Assembly (NCBI RefSeq): GCF_002237755.1
Contig: NZ_MWSJ01000021.1
Span: 20,453 to 84,452 of the forward strand
Origin: Lysinibacillus sp. KCTC 33748
Lineage (GTDB): Bacteria > Bacillota > Bacilli > Bacillales_A > Planococcaceae
Direction: 5' to 3'
DNA length: 64,000 nt
This document shows, one piece after another, positions 46,660-56,352 of the stretch. Positions within the stretch are counted from its first letter, which is position 1. Every line of letters starts with the position of its first letter. Made by a program: the position numbers and the translations under genes. The notes beneath the pieces were generated by a model. It did no database searches. It was given only the letters and a program-made list of their open reading frames with translations, and was not told where the DNA came from.

Positions 46660-47413
46660 TTTACCTTTAGAAGGTAAAACTATTATTTTGACAGGTACAT
46701 CTAAGACGACAACCATAATAGATGACATTACAGCATTAGGTGGTCAAGCAGTAATTGCCCCTTTGATTGAAACTTGCGAGCTGATCGATAAAAACGATGA
46801 TGTGCAATTAGAGTTTGCACGTCAATTTGAATGGCTCATTTTTACGAGTCAAAACGCGGTAGAAGCTTTTGCCAATAAGATGCATCGCTTTAATATAAGT
46901 GCAGCATATTTTCAAGGCAAAGTAGCTTCTATTGGTACTAAAACTACTACAGCCTTAGAAAAGCTAGGATTCCATGTTAGCTTTATGCCTTCTATATTTA
47001 GTGCAGATGTATTTGTTCAAGAATTTCCTGATGTGGTAGCAGGGAGCAATCCTACTTGTCTATTTATTCGTGGAGAAAAAGCGAAAAATACATTAAAGGA
47101 AGGTCTGCCCTTTACATTGAAGGAATGGACAGTTTATGAAACGATTGAGCGACATGATCAAAAACAATTAATGATTGAATGTATCCGTACGAATAGCGAT
47201 GTCACAGTGATTTTTGCTAGTCCTTCTGCTGTTGATGTATACGCAAAGGATATAGCTTCGGTAATTGGTTGGGAGGCAGTACATGTAGCAGCAATCGGCC
47301 ATATTACAGAAGCAGCTATTGTAAATCACGGTGCTATTGTAGATATTATGCCGAGCGTATATACAATGCAAGCAGTCATCGAGGAAATAACGAAAGTAGG
47401 AGAAAGAAAATGA
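46649..47413 (+). CDS. hemD: Uroporphyrinogen-III synthase
   Basis: 254 residues, the poorly conserved HemD fold of two similar halves. Supporting features are the start '[14 protein letters not shown]', '[19 protein letters not shown]' near residues 70-88, '[17 protein letters not shown]' near 91-107 and '[15 protein letters not shown]', together with position between hemC and hemB. It closes hydroxymethylbilane with inversion of ring D. ATG 46649 lies inside hemC; its stop forms ATGA with hemB. Confidence 0.93.
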   Translation: MQNNLPLEGKTIILTGTSKTTTIIDDITALGGQAVIAPLIETCELIDKNDDVQLEFARQFEWLIFTSQNAVEAFANKMHRFNISAAYFQGKVASIGTKTTTALEKLGFHVSFMPSIFSADVFVQEFPDVVAGSNPTCLFIRGEKAKNTLKEGLPFTLKEWTVYETIERHDQKQLMIECIRTNSDVTVIFASPSAVDVYAKDIASVIGWEAVHVAAIGHITEAAIVNHGAIVDIMPSVYTMQAVIEEITKVGERK

Positions 47414-48390
47414 CAAAATTACAATTTCAAAGACATCGTCGTTTGCGTGCAAATGCTGCTATACGATCAATGGTAAAAGAAACATACTTACACAAAGAGG
47501 ATTTAATATATCCGATTTTTGTTATGGAAGGCGAAAATATTAAAAATGAAGTCCCTTCTATGCCAGGAGTTTTTCAATTTTCATTAGATAAACTTGAAGC
47601 TGAGATTGATGAAGTTGTTGCTTTAGATATTCCTGCTGTTATTTTATTTGGCTTACCTGCAGAAAAAGATGCAGTTGGAACTGGTGCTTTCCATGATCAT
47701 GGTATTGTGCAAAAAGCAACACGACTTATTAAAGCTCGTTACCCAGAACTATTAGTCATAGCGGATACATGCTTATGTGAATTTACAGATCATGGACATT
47801 GTGGCTTAATTGAAGGCGATCAAATTTTAAACGATCCTTCATTAGATGTTTTAGCACGTACAGCAGTATCACAAGCGAAAGCAGGGGCAGATATCATCGC
47901 TCCATCTAATATGATGGATGGATTTGTAGCAGCTATTCGTACAGGTCTAGATGAAGCAGGCTTTGAAAATGTTCCGATTATGTCATATGCCGTAAAATAT
48001 GCATCTAGCTATTATGGTCCATTCCGAGATGCAGCTGATGGTGCACCTCAATTTGGTGATCGCAAATCATACCAAATGGATCCATCGAATCGAATGGAGG
48101 CATTCCGTGAAGCGGAATCAGATATTGAAGAAGGTGCAGATTTCTTAATCGTTAAACCAGCTTTAAGTTATTTAGACATTATTCGTGATGTGAAAAATAA
48201 TTATACATTACCGATTGTTGCATACAACGTTTCTGGTGAATATGCAATGATTAAAGCTGCGGCTATTAATGGCTGGATTGAAGAGAAAAATGTAGTGCTT
48301 GAAACGTTACTTAGCATGAAACGTGCAGGCTCAGATTTAATCATTACGTATCATGCTAAAGATGTTGCACGTTGGTTGGAGGAGAAATAA
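47410..48390 (+). CDS. hemB: Delta-aminolevulinic acid dehydratase (porphobilinogen synthase)
   Basis: 326 residues. Condenses two aminolevulinates to porphobilinogen. The zinc-site cysteines are in '[15 protein letters not shown]' near residues 118-132. The Schiff-base lysines are in 'MSYAVKYAS' near 197 and '[13 protein letters not shown]' near 247. ATG 47410 overlaps the hemD stop by four bases; the longer frame that starts at 47269 is not supported. Directly followed by hemL with no gap. Confidence 0.97.
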   Translation: MTKLQFQRHRRLRANAAIRSMVKETYLHKEDLIYPIFVMEGENIKNEVPSMPGVFQFSLDKLEAEIDEVVALDIPAVILFGLPAEKDAVGTGAFHDHGIVQKATRLIKARYPELLVIADTCLCEFTDHGHCGLIEGDQILNDPSLDVLARTAVSQAKAGADIIAPSNMMDGFVAAIRTGLDEAGFENVPIMSYAVKYASSYYGPFRDAADGAPQFGDRKSYQMDPSNRMEAFREAESDIEEGADFLIVKPALSYLDIIRDVKNNYTLPIVAYNVSGEYAMIKAAAINGWIEEKNVVLETLLSMKRAGSDLIITYHAKDVARWLEEK

Positions 48391-49683
48391 ATGACTCGTT
48401 CTTATGAAAAATCAAAACAAGCATATGCTGAAGCGATTAACCTAATGCCAGGTGGTGTTAGTAGCCCAGTACGTGCATTCAAATCCGTAAATATGGATCC
48501 AATCTTCATGGAATCTGGTCACGGAGCTATTATTAAAGATGTTGATGGCAATGAATATATTGACTATGTATTATCATGGGGACCTCTAATTTTAGGTCAT
48601 ACGCATCCAGAAGTTGTACAAGCAATTGCAGAAACAGCAGCGAAAGGCTCTTCGTTTGGAGCACCAAGTTACACAGAAAATCGATTAGCTAAATTAGTGT
48701 TAGATCGACTACCTGGTATGGAAATGATTCGCTTTGTTTCTTCTGGGACAGAGGCTACGATGTCTGCTTTACGCGTAGCTCGTGGTGTTACAGGTCGCGA
48801 TAAAATTTTAAAATTTGAGGGCTCATATCACGGTCATGGAGATTCCTTGCTAATTAAGGCTGGCTCTGGGGTAGCTACATTAGGCTTACCTGACAGCCCT
48901 GGTGTCCCAGCGGATATTGCACGCAATACATTAACAGTAGCGTACAATGACTTAGAAGGGGCAAAACTAGTTTTCGAAAAGTTTGGTTCAGAGCTTGCGG
49001 CAGTAATTGTTGAGCCAGTCGCAGGAAATATGGGCGTTGTCCCTCCACAACCAGGCTTCCTACAAGGTTTACGTGAATTAACAAAGGAACATGGAACACT
49101 GTTGATTTTTGATGAAGTTATGACAGGCTTCCGTGTTGACTATGGCTGTGCACAAGGTTATTTTGATGTAACACCGGATATTACAACGTTAGGTAAAGTT
49201 ATTGGTGGTGGACTTCCTGTAGGTGCATTTGCAGGGAAAAAGGAAATTATGGAGCAAGTGGCTCCGGCTGGACCAATCTATCAAGCTGGGACATTGTCAG
49301 GGAATCCATTAGCAATGACAGCTGGCTATGAAACATTAACTCGCCTAGATCCTAGCTCTTATGAATACTTCAAAAAGCTAGGAGATCAATTAGAGGCTGG
49401 TTTCCGTGAAGCCGCAACGAAATACAATATTCCGCATACTGTAAATCGTGCTGGTTCAATGATAGGTTTCTTCTTTACGAACGAAGATGTTATTGATTTT
49501 GATTCAGCAAAAACGTCAGATTTGCAATTATTTGCTGAATACTTCCGTCTAATGGCAGAAGAAGGTATTTTCTTACCTCCATCTCAATTTGAAGGTTTAT
49601 TTATTTCTACTGCACATACGGAGGAGCATATCTCAAAAACAGTTGATGCTTTCCATAAAGTATTTGCACAATTAGCAAGATAA
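48391..49683 (+). CDS. hemL: Glutamate-1-semialdehyde 2,1-aminomutase
   Basis: 430 residues, PLP-dependent class III aminotransferase fold. The PLP lysine is in '[18 protein letters not shown]' near residues 266-283; '[18 protein letters not shown]' near 115-132 and '[10 protein letters not shown]' near 143-152 are family hallmarks. It makes aminolevulinate from the HemA product. ATG follows the hemB stop immediately, with GGAGGAG inside hemB. Last gene of the operon; terminator downstream. Confidence 0.97.
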   Translation: MTRSYEKSKQAYAEAINLMPGGVSSPVRAFKSVNMDPIFMESGHGAIIKDVDGNEYIDYVLSWGPLILGHTHPEVVQAIAETAAKGSSFGAPSYTENRLAKLVLDRLPGMEMIRFVSSGTEATMSALRVARGVTGRDKILKFEGSYHGHGDSLLIKAGSGVATLGLPDSPGVPADIARNTLTVAYNDLEGAKLVFEKFGSELAAVIVEPVAGNMGVVPPQPGFLQGLRELTKEHGTLLIFDEVMTGFRVDYGCAQGYFDVTPDITTLGKVIGGGLPVGAFAGKKEIMEQVAPAGPIYQAGTLSGNPLAMTAGYETLTRLDPSSYEYFKKLGDQLEAGFREAATKYNIPHTVNRAGSMIGFFFTNEDVIDFDSAKTSDLQLFAEYFRLMAEEGIFLPPSQFEGLFISTAHTEEHISKTVDAFHKVFAQLAR

Positions 49684-49695
49684 TAGGTTGATACA

Positions 49696-49736
49696 AAATA
49701 GCATGCTAGAAGTATTTTCTGGCATGCTATTTATTG
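49696..49736 (+). terminator. Terminator of the hem operon
   Basis: 15-base arms AAATAGCATGCTAGA / TCTGGCATGCTATTT (one mismatch), followed by a T-containing tail. Confidence 0.85.
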
Positions 49737-49787
49737 TTGTTTACTAATATAATTTGCCTCTGTCTGTAATGGCTTATATTTTTGCGG

Positions 49788-49975
49788 TTCATCACCAAAA
49801 GTTATGGATGACATTTGTTAAAACGTCTAAGTTGATTGGAGTGGAGATGGGCGACTCCTTGGGGATTAGCGTCACAGATGAGACCCTGCAGCGAAGCGAA
49901 GCAGCTCATCGGACGCCCTCAGGAAAGCGCCCGGTCGGAACGGAAATCAACCACTCGTTTTGGTGATGATCCATT
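49788..49975 (+). repeat. Mosaic intergenic palindromic repeat, clearest copy
   Basis: Outer flanks ATCACCAAAA and TTTTGGTGAT pair. Next come GTTGATTGGAGTGGAG, GGGCGACTCCTTGGGGATTAGC, CAGATGAGACCCTGCAGCG, AAGCAGCTCATCGGACGCCC, TCAGGAAAGCGCCC and GTCGGAACGGAAATCAACCA. GGGCGaCTCCTtgGGG on the left is nearly complementary to CCCTCAGGAAAGCGCCC on the right, so the whole can fold into a long stem. No ORF of note. Confidence 0.88.
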
Positions 49976-50114
49976 TTTACCCGTTAAATGACAATGGATG
50001 TATGATCGTTACCGCTTGAAAAATTTTTATTAAAATTATAACTTTCAGCATAGCCAAATTGTGGCCGAAATCGTATATAATAGAGCTATTCGTAAAAGAA
50101 AGTAGTGAATTGAT

Positions 50115-50561
50115 ATGGCAACTGGCACACATATGGTCGAAGTACCTGTAGGAATTGAAAATGTATGGGACTTCGTCAGTGATATGGAAAAATGGGCAAA
50201 GCTTGTCCCAGGTTATAATGCGCATGAAATGATTGATGAAAAACATTCAACATGGACGTTTAAAGGCAATGTTGGTGTTCTGAAAAAAACAGTACAAGTA
50301 GAGATTACTATTTTAGAATGGGCAGCGCCTTCTAAAGTAACATTCGAATTAAAAGGAATTTCTGATAACTTTTCAGGAAACGGTTATTTCCTAGCAGAAA
50401 GTATTGATGCAGAAAATACAAAAATGACAGGCTTCTTGGAAGTAACAGCAGGAGGATTAGCCGGTCCTGTTTTAAATCCAATCTTTAAGCCAATCGTACC
50501 AAAAGCAACACAAATGTTAACAGACCGTGTAGCAAATAAAATTAAATTGGTGAATGTATAA
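50115..50561 (+). CDS. SRPBCC family protein, CoxG-like
   Basis: 148 residues, START/Bet v1-like hydrophobic ligand fold of the CoxG (carbon monoxide dehydrogenase subunit G) type: 'VPVGIENVWDFVSDMEKWAKLVPG' near residues 10-33, 'GYFLAESID' and the C-terminal amphipathic helix with 'PKATQMLTDRVANKI'. CO dehydrogenase genes are absent here, so the name is structural only and the ligand is unknown. ATG 50115 follows AAAGTAGTG weakly. Single gene with a very strong terminator. Confidence 0.86.
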   Translation: MATGTHMVEVPVGIENVWDFVSDMEKWAKLVPGYNAHEMIDEKHSTWTFKGNVGVLKKTVQVEITILEWAAPSKVTFELKGISDNFSGNGYFLAESIDAENTKMTGFLEVTAGGLAGPVLNPIFKPIVPKATQMLTDRVANKIKLVNV

Positions 50562-50580
50562 TAACGATTCCACCACAAGT

Positions 50581-50620
50581 AAAAGGCATGCTAGAATACT
50601 TCTTCTAGCATGCCTTTTTT
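50581..50620 (+). terminator. Terminator of the CoxG-like gene
   Basis: Perfect 14-bp stem AAAGGCATGCTAGA and its complement, T6 tail. It shares GCATGCTAGA with the hemL terminator. Confidence 0.95.
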
Positions 50621-50639
50621 AGGCTCGTTATTGTGGGGA

Positions 50640-50805
50640 TTTTTGTTACGGCAGGCGCTTTTCTTAGGGGACGTCCGATGTGCCGCTTCCCTTAGGCACT
50701 ATACAAAATCCGATCGCATTGTTTCTTTGCACGAGAGTAAAGAGACAGCTACATAATATACACCAAGACGAAATTGATTAATCACCCTATAGCATACTAT
50801 CCTTC
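50640..50805 (-). repeat. Partial, decayed mosaic repeat
   Basis: GGCGCTTTTCTTAGGGG, GACGTCCGATGTGCCGCTT matches the reverse of the 49915-49940 part of the clear copy. GAGAGTAAAGAGACAGCTAC recalls the GCGAAAGCGAAGCG module, and CACCAAGACGAAATTGATTAATC recalls the end of the 44345-44740 element. Confidence 0.55.
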
Positions 50806-50859
50806 CGAGCTTCATATGATGCAAGAGGAGGGATTATTATCGAACACAAAACTTGGAAT

Positions 50860-51630
50860 ATGAGTGAAACTTTTTGTTTTCCTGGTTATGGCTGCCCAAC
50901 AGAAATAGCAGCTGTACAAATTAAGCCACGGTGGCAGACAACGCAGTTAGAAGACTCTCTACGATTAATGGGTATTTATCATATCACAGCACATGTTCGC
51001 TTTGATTTTCAAGACATGCAAGCTTACATGGGTGATGATGAATTAGTACAAATCGATACGCTAGATATTCAAGGAGATACTGGTTATTTTGAATATGCAG
51101 TTCCTTTAAATGTAGATTTACCAAAGGATGCAGCTATTGAAGATTTAATGGTAAAGGATATTCGACCTGTTTTGAGGAATCAGATGTGTCAGCTCGAGTG
51201 GACGGTTACAAGTGTTTTTAATGAGCCTGAGCTTGCGTTAGAAAAAGCGCACGTTTTTGAAAGTCAGTCTGTCAATGCCTCAGCTCAAATTGAGAAGGGG
51301 GACCTTACAAAAGAAACGGCACAAGTAAAACAACCTACAACTGCAGTAGCTTCGAATCAGAAAGAAAAAACTGTAGCTGTAGTAGCTTCAGCACAAGAAG
51401 AAAAATCAAAGTTAGTTTCATTCGCAGTTCAAAAGGAAAAGTCTGAAGCAATAGTAGCTTCAGACAAAAAAGAAAAGCCTGCATCAAAAACAATGTTGAG
51501 GGAGTCCTCAAGTAATATTGTAGTCCGTGAATCTAGCTCCTGGCATGAAGTGCCATCGATGATCTGGGATTTAACCGAAGACTATACACCGCTAAAGGTT
51601 CGTGTTTCAAATGATTTCATTCAAAAGTAA
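50860..51630 (+). CDS. spoVID: SpoVID-like spore coat assembly protein, short form
   Basis: 256 residues from ATG 50860. N-terminal domain as in SpoVID ('LRLMGIYHITAHVRFD', 'FEYAVPLNVDLPKDA'), then a charged region with about four imperfect copies of V-A-S-x-Q-K-E-K (about 155-210), ending 'WHEVPSMIWDLTEDYTPL'. Position between hemL and valS matches B. subtilis. SpoVID helps the coat encase the forespore; the B. subtilis protein is about twice as long with a C-terminal LysM domain, which is not visible here. The best ribosome binding site (GAGGAGGG, 50824-50831) is 28 bases upstream of the ATG, so the true start may be an in-frame ATT or ATC near 50833-50839. Confidence 0.78.
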   Translation: MSETFCFPGYGCPTEIAAVQIKPRWQTTQLEDSLRLMGIYHITAHVRFDFQDMQAYMGDDELVQIDTLDIQGDTGYFEYAVPLNVDLPKDAAIEDLMVKDIRPVLRNQMCQLEWTVTSVFNEPELALEKAHVFESQSVNASAQIEKGDLTKETAQVKQPTTAVASNQKEKTVAVVASAQEEKSKLVSFAVQKEKSEAIVASDKKEKPASKTMLRESSSNIVVRESSSWHEVPSMIWDLTEDYTPLKVRVSNDFIQK

Positions 51631-51659
51631 ATAGCATATAAGTAAAAGGAGCAATAAGA

Positions 51660-51707
51660 TGATGAAATCCCCAGATGTTGGAATGATGATGACACGTATA
51701 AACTGAA
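51660..51707 (+). CDS. Possible 15-residue peptide after spoVID
   Basis: AAAGGAG at about 51646-51652 precedes ATG-ATG, with an ORF reading M-M-K-S-P-D-V-G-M-M-M-T-R-I-N. The ribosome binding site and spacing are good, but the ORF is tiny and may be chance or the start of a decayed gene; no ysxE-like gene is present between here and valS. Confidence 0.25.
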
Positions 51708-51914
51708 AAGCACAAATTGGAACAATTATCGTTTTGCAATAAAAACGAAATTGTCGTAGCCATGGTGGTAAAAAACAAGGATTATACTTACGTCGTCGCA
51801 TTTGAATTTTCACTTCCTTTTCTAGTAGTGCTTCCTAAAAAATAACTAAATCACTTGAAAAATTGCATGATTTTGGGGTACAATGTGAAAAAGTTGAATA
51901 TCAATGCAAATGCT

Positions 51915-52203
51915 ATGACAGGGAAGAGTAAATTATTCGTACATTTTAAGAGAGGAAACAGTAGCTGAAAAGTTTCTATTTGTACCTAGTTGAATGTAGC
52001 CCTCGAGCAGCTTTAGTGAACTAACAGTAGTTAAAGCCGGTTAAACACCGTTACCGAATTGAGAGCCAGTAGTAAAGGCTTAAGCAAGTAATACATTTTT
52101 TTCTGATGAAACGTATGATAGCTTAACGCGCCTCTGCTGGAATTAAAGGTGGTACCGCGAACTTAAACTCCTTCGTCCTTTTTGACGTTAGGAGTTTTTT
52201 TAT
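51915..52203 (+). promoter_or_regulatory. T-box riboswitch, valine-tRNA responsive leader of valS
   Basis: The T-box core AAAGGTGGTACCGCG is at 52145-52159, followed by a terminator AACTCCT..AGGAGTT with T7 tail at about 52164-52203. Upstream, the AGTAGCTGAA loop near 51960 and GAATGTAGCC near 51992 look like the two sides of the Stem I specifier loop, with GTA (valine) at 51996-51998 as candidate specifier. Uncharged tRNA-Val would stabilise the antiterminator and let valS be read. T-box identity is sure; the specifier codon is a reading by eye. Confidence 0.95.
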
Positions 52204-52305
52204 TTTTATTAATCTTCTTGTTAATGTCTTTTTACTGAGACTTAAAAAAGAATGATTGGTACTATCTCACACTAAAAAAATATTAAGTTAACAGGAGGAG
52301 TCAAA

Positions 52306-54951
52306 ATGACAGAAAACATTTCAATGCCAACAAAATATGATCCACAGTCCATTGAAGCAGGTCGTTATGAATGGTGGTTACAAGGGAAATTTTTTGAGGC
52401 GCAGCCTACAAGTGAAAAGGAGCCTTATTCTATCGTTATTCCACCACCGAATGTAACAGGTAGACTACACCTTGGCCATGCTTGGGATACAACTTTACAA
52501 GATATTTTAATTCGTATGAAGCGCATGCAAGGTTATGATGCACTTTGGTTACCAGGAATGGACCATGCAGGTATTGCGACACAAGCAAAAGTAGAAGCAA
52601 AACTACGAGAAGAAAATATTACACGTTATGATTTAGGTCGTGAAAAATTCCTCGAAAAAACATGGGAATGGAAAGAAGAATATGCTGGACATATTCGTGA
52701 TCAATGGGCGAAGCTTGGTCTTGGGTTAGATTACACTCGCGAGCGTTTCACACTTGATGAAGGTCTTTCTGATGCAGTTAAAACTGTTTTCGTTCAATTG
52801 TATGAAAAAGGCCTAATCTATCGTGGCGAACGTATTATTAACTGGGATCCTGCTGCAAAAACAGCGTTATCAGATATTGAAGTTATCTATAAAGATGTTC
52901 AAGGTGCATTCTATCATATGAAATACCCATTAGCTGATGGCTCAGGATATGTGGAAGTAGCAACTACACGTCCTGAAACAATGCTAGGTGACTCTGGGGT
53001 AGCTGTTCACCCGAATGATGAGCGCTATCAACACTTAATCGGTAAAACAGTTATTTTACCAATCGTAGGTCGTGAAATTCCAATCGTAGCAGATGACTAC
53101 GTAGATTTGGATTTCGGTACTGGAGTTGTAAAAATGACACCAGCACACGATCCTAATGACTTTGAGGTGGGTAACCGCCACAACCTAGAACGCATTCTTG
53201 TTATGAATGAAGATGGTACTATGAACGAGCTTGCTGGCAAGTATAACGGTATGGATCGTTTTGAATGTCGTAAGCAAATCGTAGCTGATTTACAAGAAGC
53301 TGGCGTGCTTATCCGTATTGAAGAGCATACACATTCAGTAGGGCACTCTGAGCGTTCTGGTGCTGTTGTAGAGCCATATCTTTCTGCACAATGGTTCGTA
53401 AAAATGCAACCACTTGCTGATGCTTCACTTACTCTTCAAAAAGATGAAGAAGGGCAAGTAAACTTCGTACCATCTCGTTTTGAAAACACATATTCTCGCT
53501 GGATGGAAAACATTCGTGACTGGTGTATCTCTCGTCAATTATGGTGGGGTCATCAAATTCCTGCTTGGTATCACAATGAAACAGGTGAAGTTTACGTAGG
53601 CAAAGAAGCACCGGCAGATGCAGAAAATTGGACGCAGGATGAAGACGTATTAGATACATGGTTCTCGTCTGCACTATGGCCATTTTCTACAATGGGTTGG
53701 CCAGATGAGACTAACGAAGAATTTAAACGTTACTATCCAACAAGCACACTTGTAACTGGTTATGATATTATTTTCTTCTGGGTTTCTCGCATGATCTTCC
53801 AAGGTCTTGAATTTACAGGTCAGCGCCCATTCAAAGATGTATTAATTCACGGTTTAGTACGTGATGGAGAAGGACGCAAGATGAGTAAATCACTTGGCAA
53901 TGGTGTAGACCCTATGGACGTTATTGATCAGTATGGTGCTGATTCATTACGTTACTTCTTAGCTACTGGATCTTCTCCTGGTCAAGATTTACGCTATACA
54001 ACTGAAAAAGTAGAGTCAGTATGGAACTTTGCAAATAAAATTTGGAATGCCTCTCGTTTTGCTTTAATGAATATGGAAGGTATGACATATGATGAAATCG
54101 ACTTAACTGGTGAAAAATCAGTTGCCGACAAATGGATTCTAACTCGCTTAAATGAAACAATTGAACGTGTAACATCTCTTGCAGAACGTTATGAATTTGG
54201 TGAAGTTGGGCGTGAGCTGTATAACTTCATTTGGGATGATTTCTGTTCTTGGTATATTGAAATGGCTAAATTACCGTTATATGGTGATGACGAAGCAGCT
54301 AAGAAAACGACGCGTTCTATTTTAGCTTACGTTTTAGACCAAACTATGCGTCTATTACATCCATTCATGCCATTCATTACAGAAGAAATCTGGCAGCACT
54401 TACCTCATGAAGGTGAATCAATTACAGTGGCAGTATGGCCAACTGTTCGTGCGGATCTTCATTTTGCAGAGGAAGCAGACAATATGAAGCTCCTAATGGA
54501 TATTATACGTTCAGTACGTAATATTCGTGCGGAAGTAAATACACCAATGAGCAAAAAAGTGCCGCTATATATTTCAGCGAAGGATGCTACAACGGTTACA
54601 GTACTAGAAGCCAATAAAGCATATTTAGAAAAATTCTGTAATCCAGAATCACTAACAATTGGAGAAAACTTAGAAGCACCTGGTCAGTCAATGACAGCAG
54701 TAGTAACTGGAGCTGAACTATTCCTACCACTTGTTGGACTTATTAATCTAGAAGAAGAAATTGCTCGTCTTGAAAAAGAATTAGAAAAATGGGCAAAAGA
54801 AGTGAAGCTTGTGAATGGTAAGTTATCGAATGAAAAATTCGTGTCTAAAGCGCCGGAAGCATTAGTTAATGCGGAGCGTGAGAAATTAGCTGATTACGAA
54901 AGTAAACATGCGGTTGTATTAAAACGTTTAGAAGAACTAAAAAATATGTAA
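52306..54951 (+). CDS. valS: Valyl-tRNA synthetase
   Basis: 881 residues, class I synthetase. HIGH motif in '[16 protein letters not shown]' near residues 45-60, editing (CP1) domain at about 150-350 with '[18 protein letters not shown]', KMSKS motif in '[14 protein letters not shown]' near 524-537, tRNA-binding helical domain, and a C-terminal coiled-coil arm from about residue 810 ('[19 protein letters not shown]'). ACAGGAGGAG precedes ATG 52306. Controlled by the T-box leader. Confidence 0.98.
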   Translation: MTENISMPTKYDPQSIEAGRYEWWLQGKFFEAQPTSEKEPYSIVIPPPNVTGRLHLGHAWDTTLQDILIRMKRMQGYDALWLPGMDHAGIATQAKVEAKLREENITRYDLGREKFLEKTWEWKEEYAGHIRDQWAKLGLGLDYTRERFTLDEGLSDAVKTVFVQLYEKGLIYRGERIINWDPAAKTALSDIEVIYKDVQGAFYHMKYPLADGSGYVEVATTRPETMLGDSGVAVHPNDERYQHLIGKTVILPIVGREIPIVADDYVDLDFGTGVVKMTPAHDPNDFEVGNRHNLERILVMNEDGTMNELAGKYNGMDRFECRKQIVADLQEAGVLIRIEEHTHSVGHSERSGAVVEPYLSAQWFVKMQPLADASLTLQKDEEGQVNFVPSRFENTYSRWMENIRDWCISRQLWWGHQIPAWYHNETGEVYVGKEAPADAENWTQDEDVLDTWFSSALWPFSTMGWPDETNEEFKRYYPTSTLVTGYDIIFFWVSRMIFQGLEFTGQRPFKDVLIHGLVRDGEGRKMSKSLGNGVDPMDVIDQYGADSLRYFLATGSSPGQDLRYTTEKVESVWNFANKIWNASRFALMNMEGMTYDEIDLTGEKSVADKWILTRLNETIERVTSLAERYEFGEVGRELYNFIWDDFCSWYIEMAKLPLYGDDEAAKKTTRSILAYVLDQTMRLLHPFMPFITEEIWQHLPHEGESITVAVWPTVRADLHFAEEADNMKLLMDIIRSVRNIRAEVNTPMSKKVPLYISAKDATTVTVLEANKAYLEKFCNPESLTIGENLEAPGQSMTAVVTGAELFLPLVGLINLEEEIARLEKELEKWAKEVKLVNGKLSNEKFVSKAPEALVNAEREKLADYESKHAVVLKRLEELKNM

Positions 54952-54957
54952 GATTGA

Positions 54958-54998
54958 GACAGCGGATGGCCATCGTCATTCGCTGCTTTTTTCTTTCA
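54958..54998 (+). terminator. Terminator of valS
   Basis: AGCGGATG / CATTCGCT stem (one mismatch) with 8-base loop and TGCTTTTTTCTTTC tail. Confidence 0.85.
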
Positions 54999-55059
54999 TT
55001 CAAGTGTAAGTTTTTATTATACTAAAATAGAGGTAATGTAGTAAGAGGGAGTGTTTCTT

Positions 55060-56352
55060 TTGTTTAAAACGATGAAAGAATGTACAGATTTTATTTTTAC
55101 GTTAAAGGCAGTTGATCATAAACGTGCTCCGCTCGTTTTGATGCGAGAGGTATTAGCTTTTCTTAATAACCCACAGGACAAGCTACGTGTTATCCATTTA
55201 GCAGGCTCAAATGGGAAGGGGTCAACAGTGAATGCGCTAAGAGAAATGTTACAACTTACTGGCTACAAAGTAGGCGCCTTTACTTCACCTCATTTAGAGC
55301 GTGTTAATGAACGTATGACTATTAATGGTATGCAAATTAATGATGCGCAATTTTTACACTATATGAACAATGTTGCTGAGATTATTGAAACACATTATGA
55401 AGGTGAATTTCCGAGCTTTTTTGAAGTGGTAACACTTATTATGTACCAATATTTTGCGGATGAAGAAGTGGATTTTGCGTTGATTGAAACGGGACTTGGT
55501 GGACGTTTAGATGCTACGAATGTCGTTACGCCTCTAATTTCAATTATTACAACGATTTCATTAGAACATACTGCGTTTTTAGGAGATACGTTAGCTAAAG
55601 TAGCGTTTGAGAAAGCGGGAATTATTAAAGAAAATGTACCTGTTGTAGTGGGCGTTAAAAGTGAGGAGGCACTTTCTGTTATTCGTGAGGTAGCAAATGA
55701 GCGTCATGCCCCATGCTTTGTTTTAGGGAAGGATTTTACGGTTGAAAATATTGAACAAGGAACTGATATGCAATATTTTAATTACCGAAAAGCAAATGTG
55801 GAGATGGAAGCTATCCCATTAAAAATGGCTGGTCAGCATCAAATAAATAATGCAAGCGTTGCGATTACGGCGATCTTAACTTTAAAAGAGAATGGAGCAA
55901 TTGATATTTCAGATGCATCAATCCGTCAAGCTTTGGCAAAAGCTCAGTGGGCAGGCCGTTTTGAGCAATTACCAGGTCCTATAATATTAGATGGGGCACA
56001 TAATTCTGAAGGAACTGCGGCGTTAATTCAAACTCTTAAAACGGTTTATCCGCAACAAAACTATCGATTTATATATGCAGCATTATCGGATAAAGATCAT
56101 GCGAAAAGTATTGCTTTAATGGATAGTATTGCTACATCAATTGCATTTACACAAATTGAGCTTCCAAATGCTATGCCTGCTGATCAATTAGCTGCATTAT
56201 CTACAAATACGAATAAAATATATAATGCGAATTGGTGTGAAATGGTTCAAATGATGCTACATCAAAGAAATGATGAGGATGTTATCGTCATTACAGGCTC
56301 CTTGTATTTTATAGCTGAAGTTCGACAATGGCTACAGGGGGAACAAAGATGA
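55060..56352 (+). CDS. folC: FolC, folylpolyglutamate synthase/dihydrofolate synthase (first copy)
   Basis: 430 residues from TTG 55060, which is well placed after AAGAGGGA; GTG 55051 is too close. Mur-ligase-like ATP enzyme: P-loop 'GSNGKGSTVNAL' near residues 49-60, 'FTSPHLERVNERMTING' near 74-90, 'ETGLGGRLDATNVV' near 148-161, 'AGIIKENVPVV', and C-terminal 'ILDGAHNSEG'. Adds glutamate to folates. It overlaps a second folC-like gene by four bases. Position after valS matches B. subtilis. Confidence 0.95.
   Translation: MFKTMKECTDFIFTLKAVDHKRAPLVLMREVLAFLNNPQDKLRVIHLAGSNGKGSTVNALREMLQLTGYKVGAFTSPHLERVNERMTINGMQINDAQFLHYMNNVAEIIETHYEGEFPSFFEVVTLIMYQYFADEEVDFALIETGLGGRLDATNVVTPLISIITTISLEHTAFLGDTLAKVAFEKAGIIKENVPVVVGVKSEEALSVIREVANERHAPCFVLGKDFTVENIEQGTDMQYFNYRKANVEMEAIPLKMAGQHQINNASVAITAILTLKENGAIDISDASIRQALAKAQWAGRFEQLPGPIILDGAHNSEGTAALIQTLKTVYPQQNYRFIYAALSDKDHAKSIALMDSIATSIAFTQIELPNAMPADQLAALSTNTNKIYNANWCEMVQMMLHQRNDEDVIVITGSLYFIAEVRQWLQGEQR

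Noticed and set aside
47269..47409. Longer hemB with an extra 47 N-terminal residues
   Set aside because: The extension is the hemD sequence in another frame and is Ser/Tyr/Arg-rich; ATG 47410 overlaps hemD in ATGA and gives the normal HemB start.
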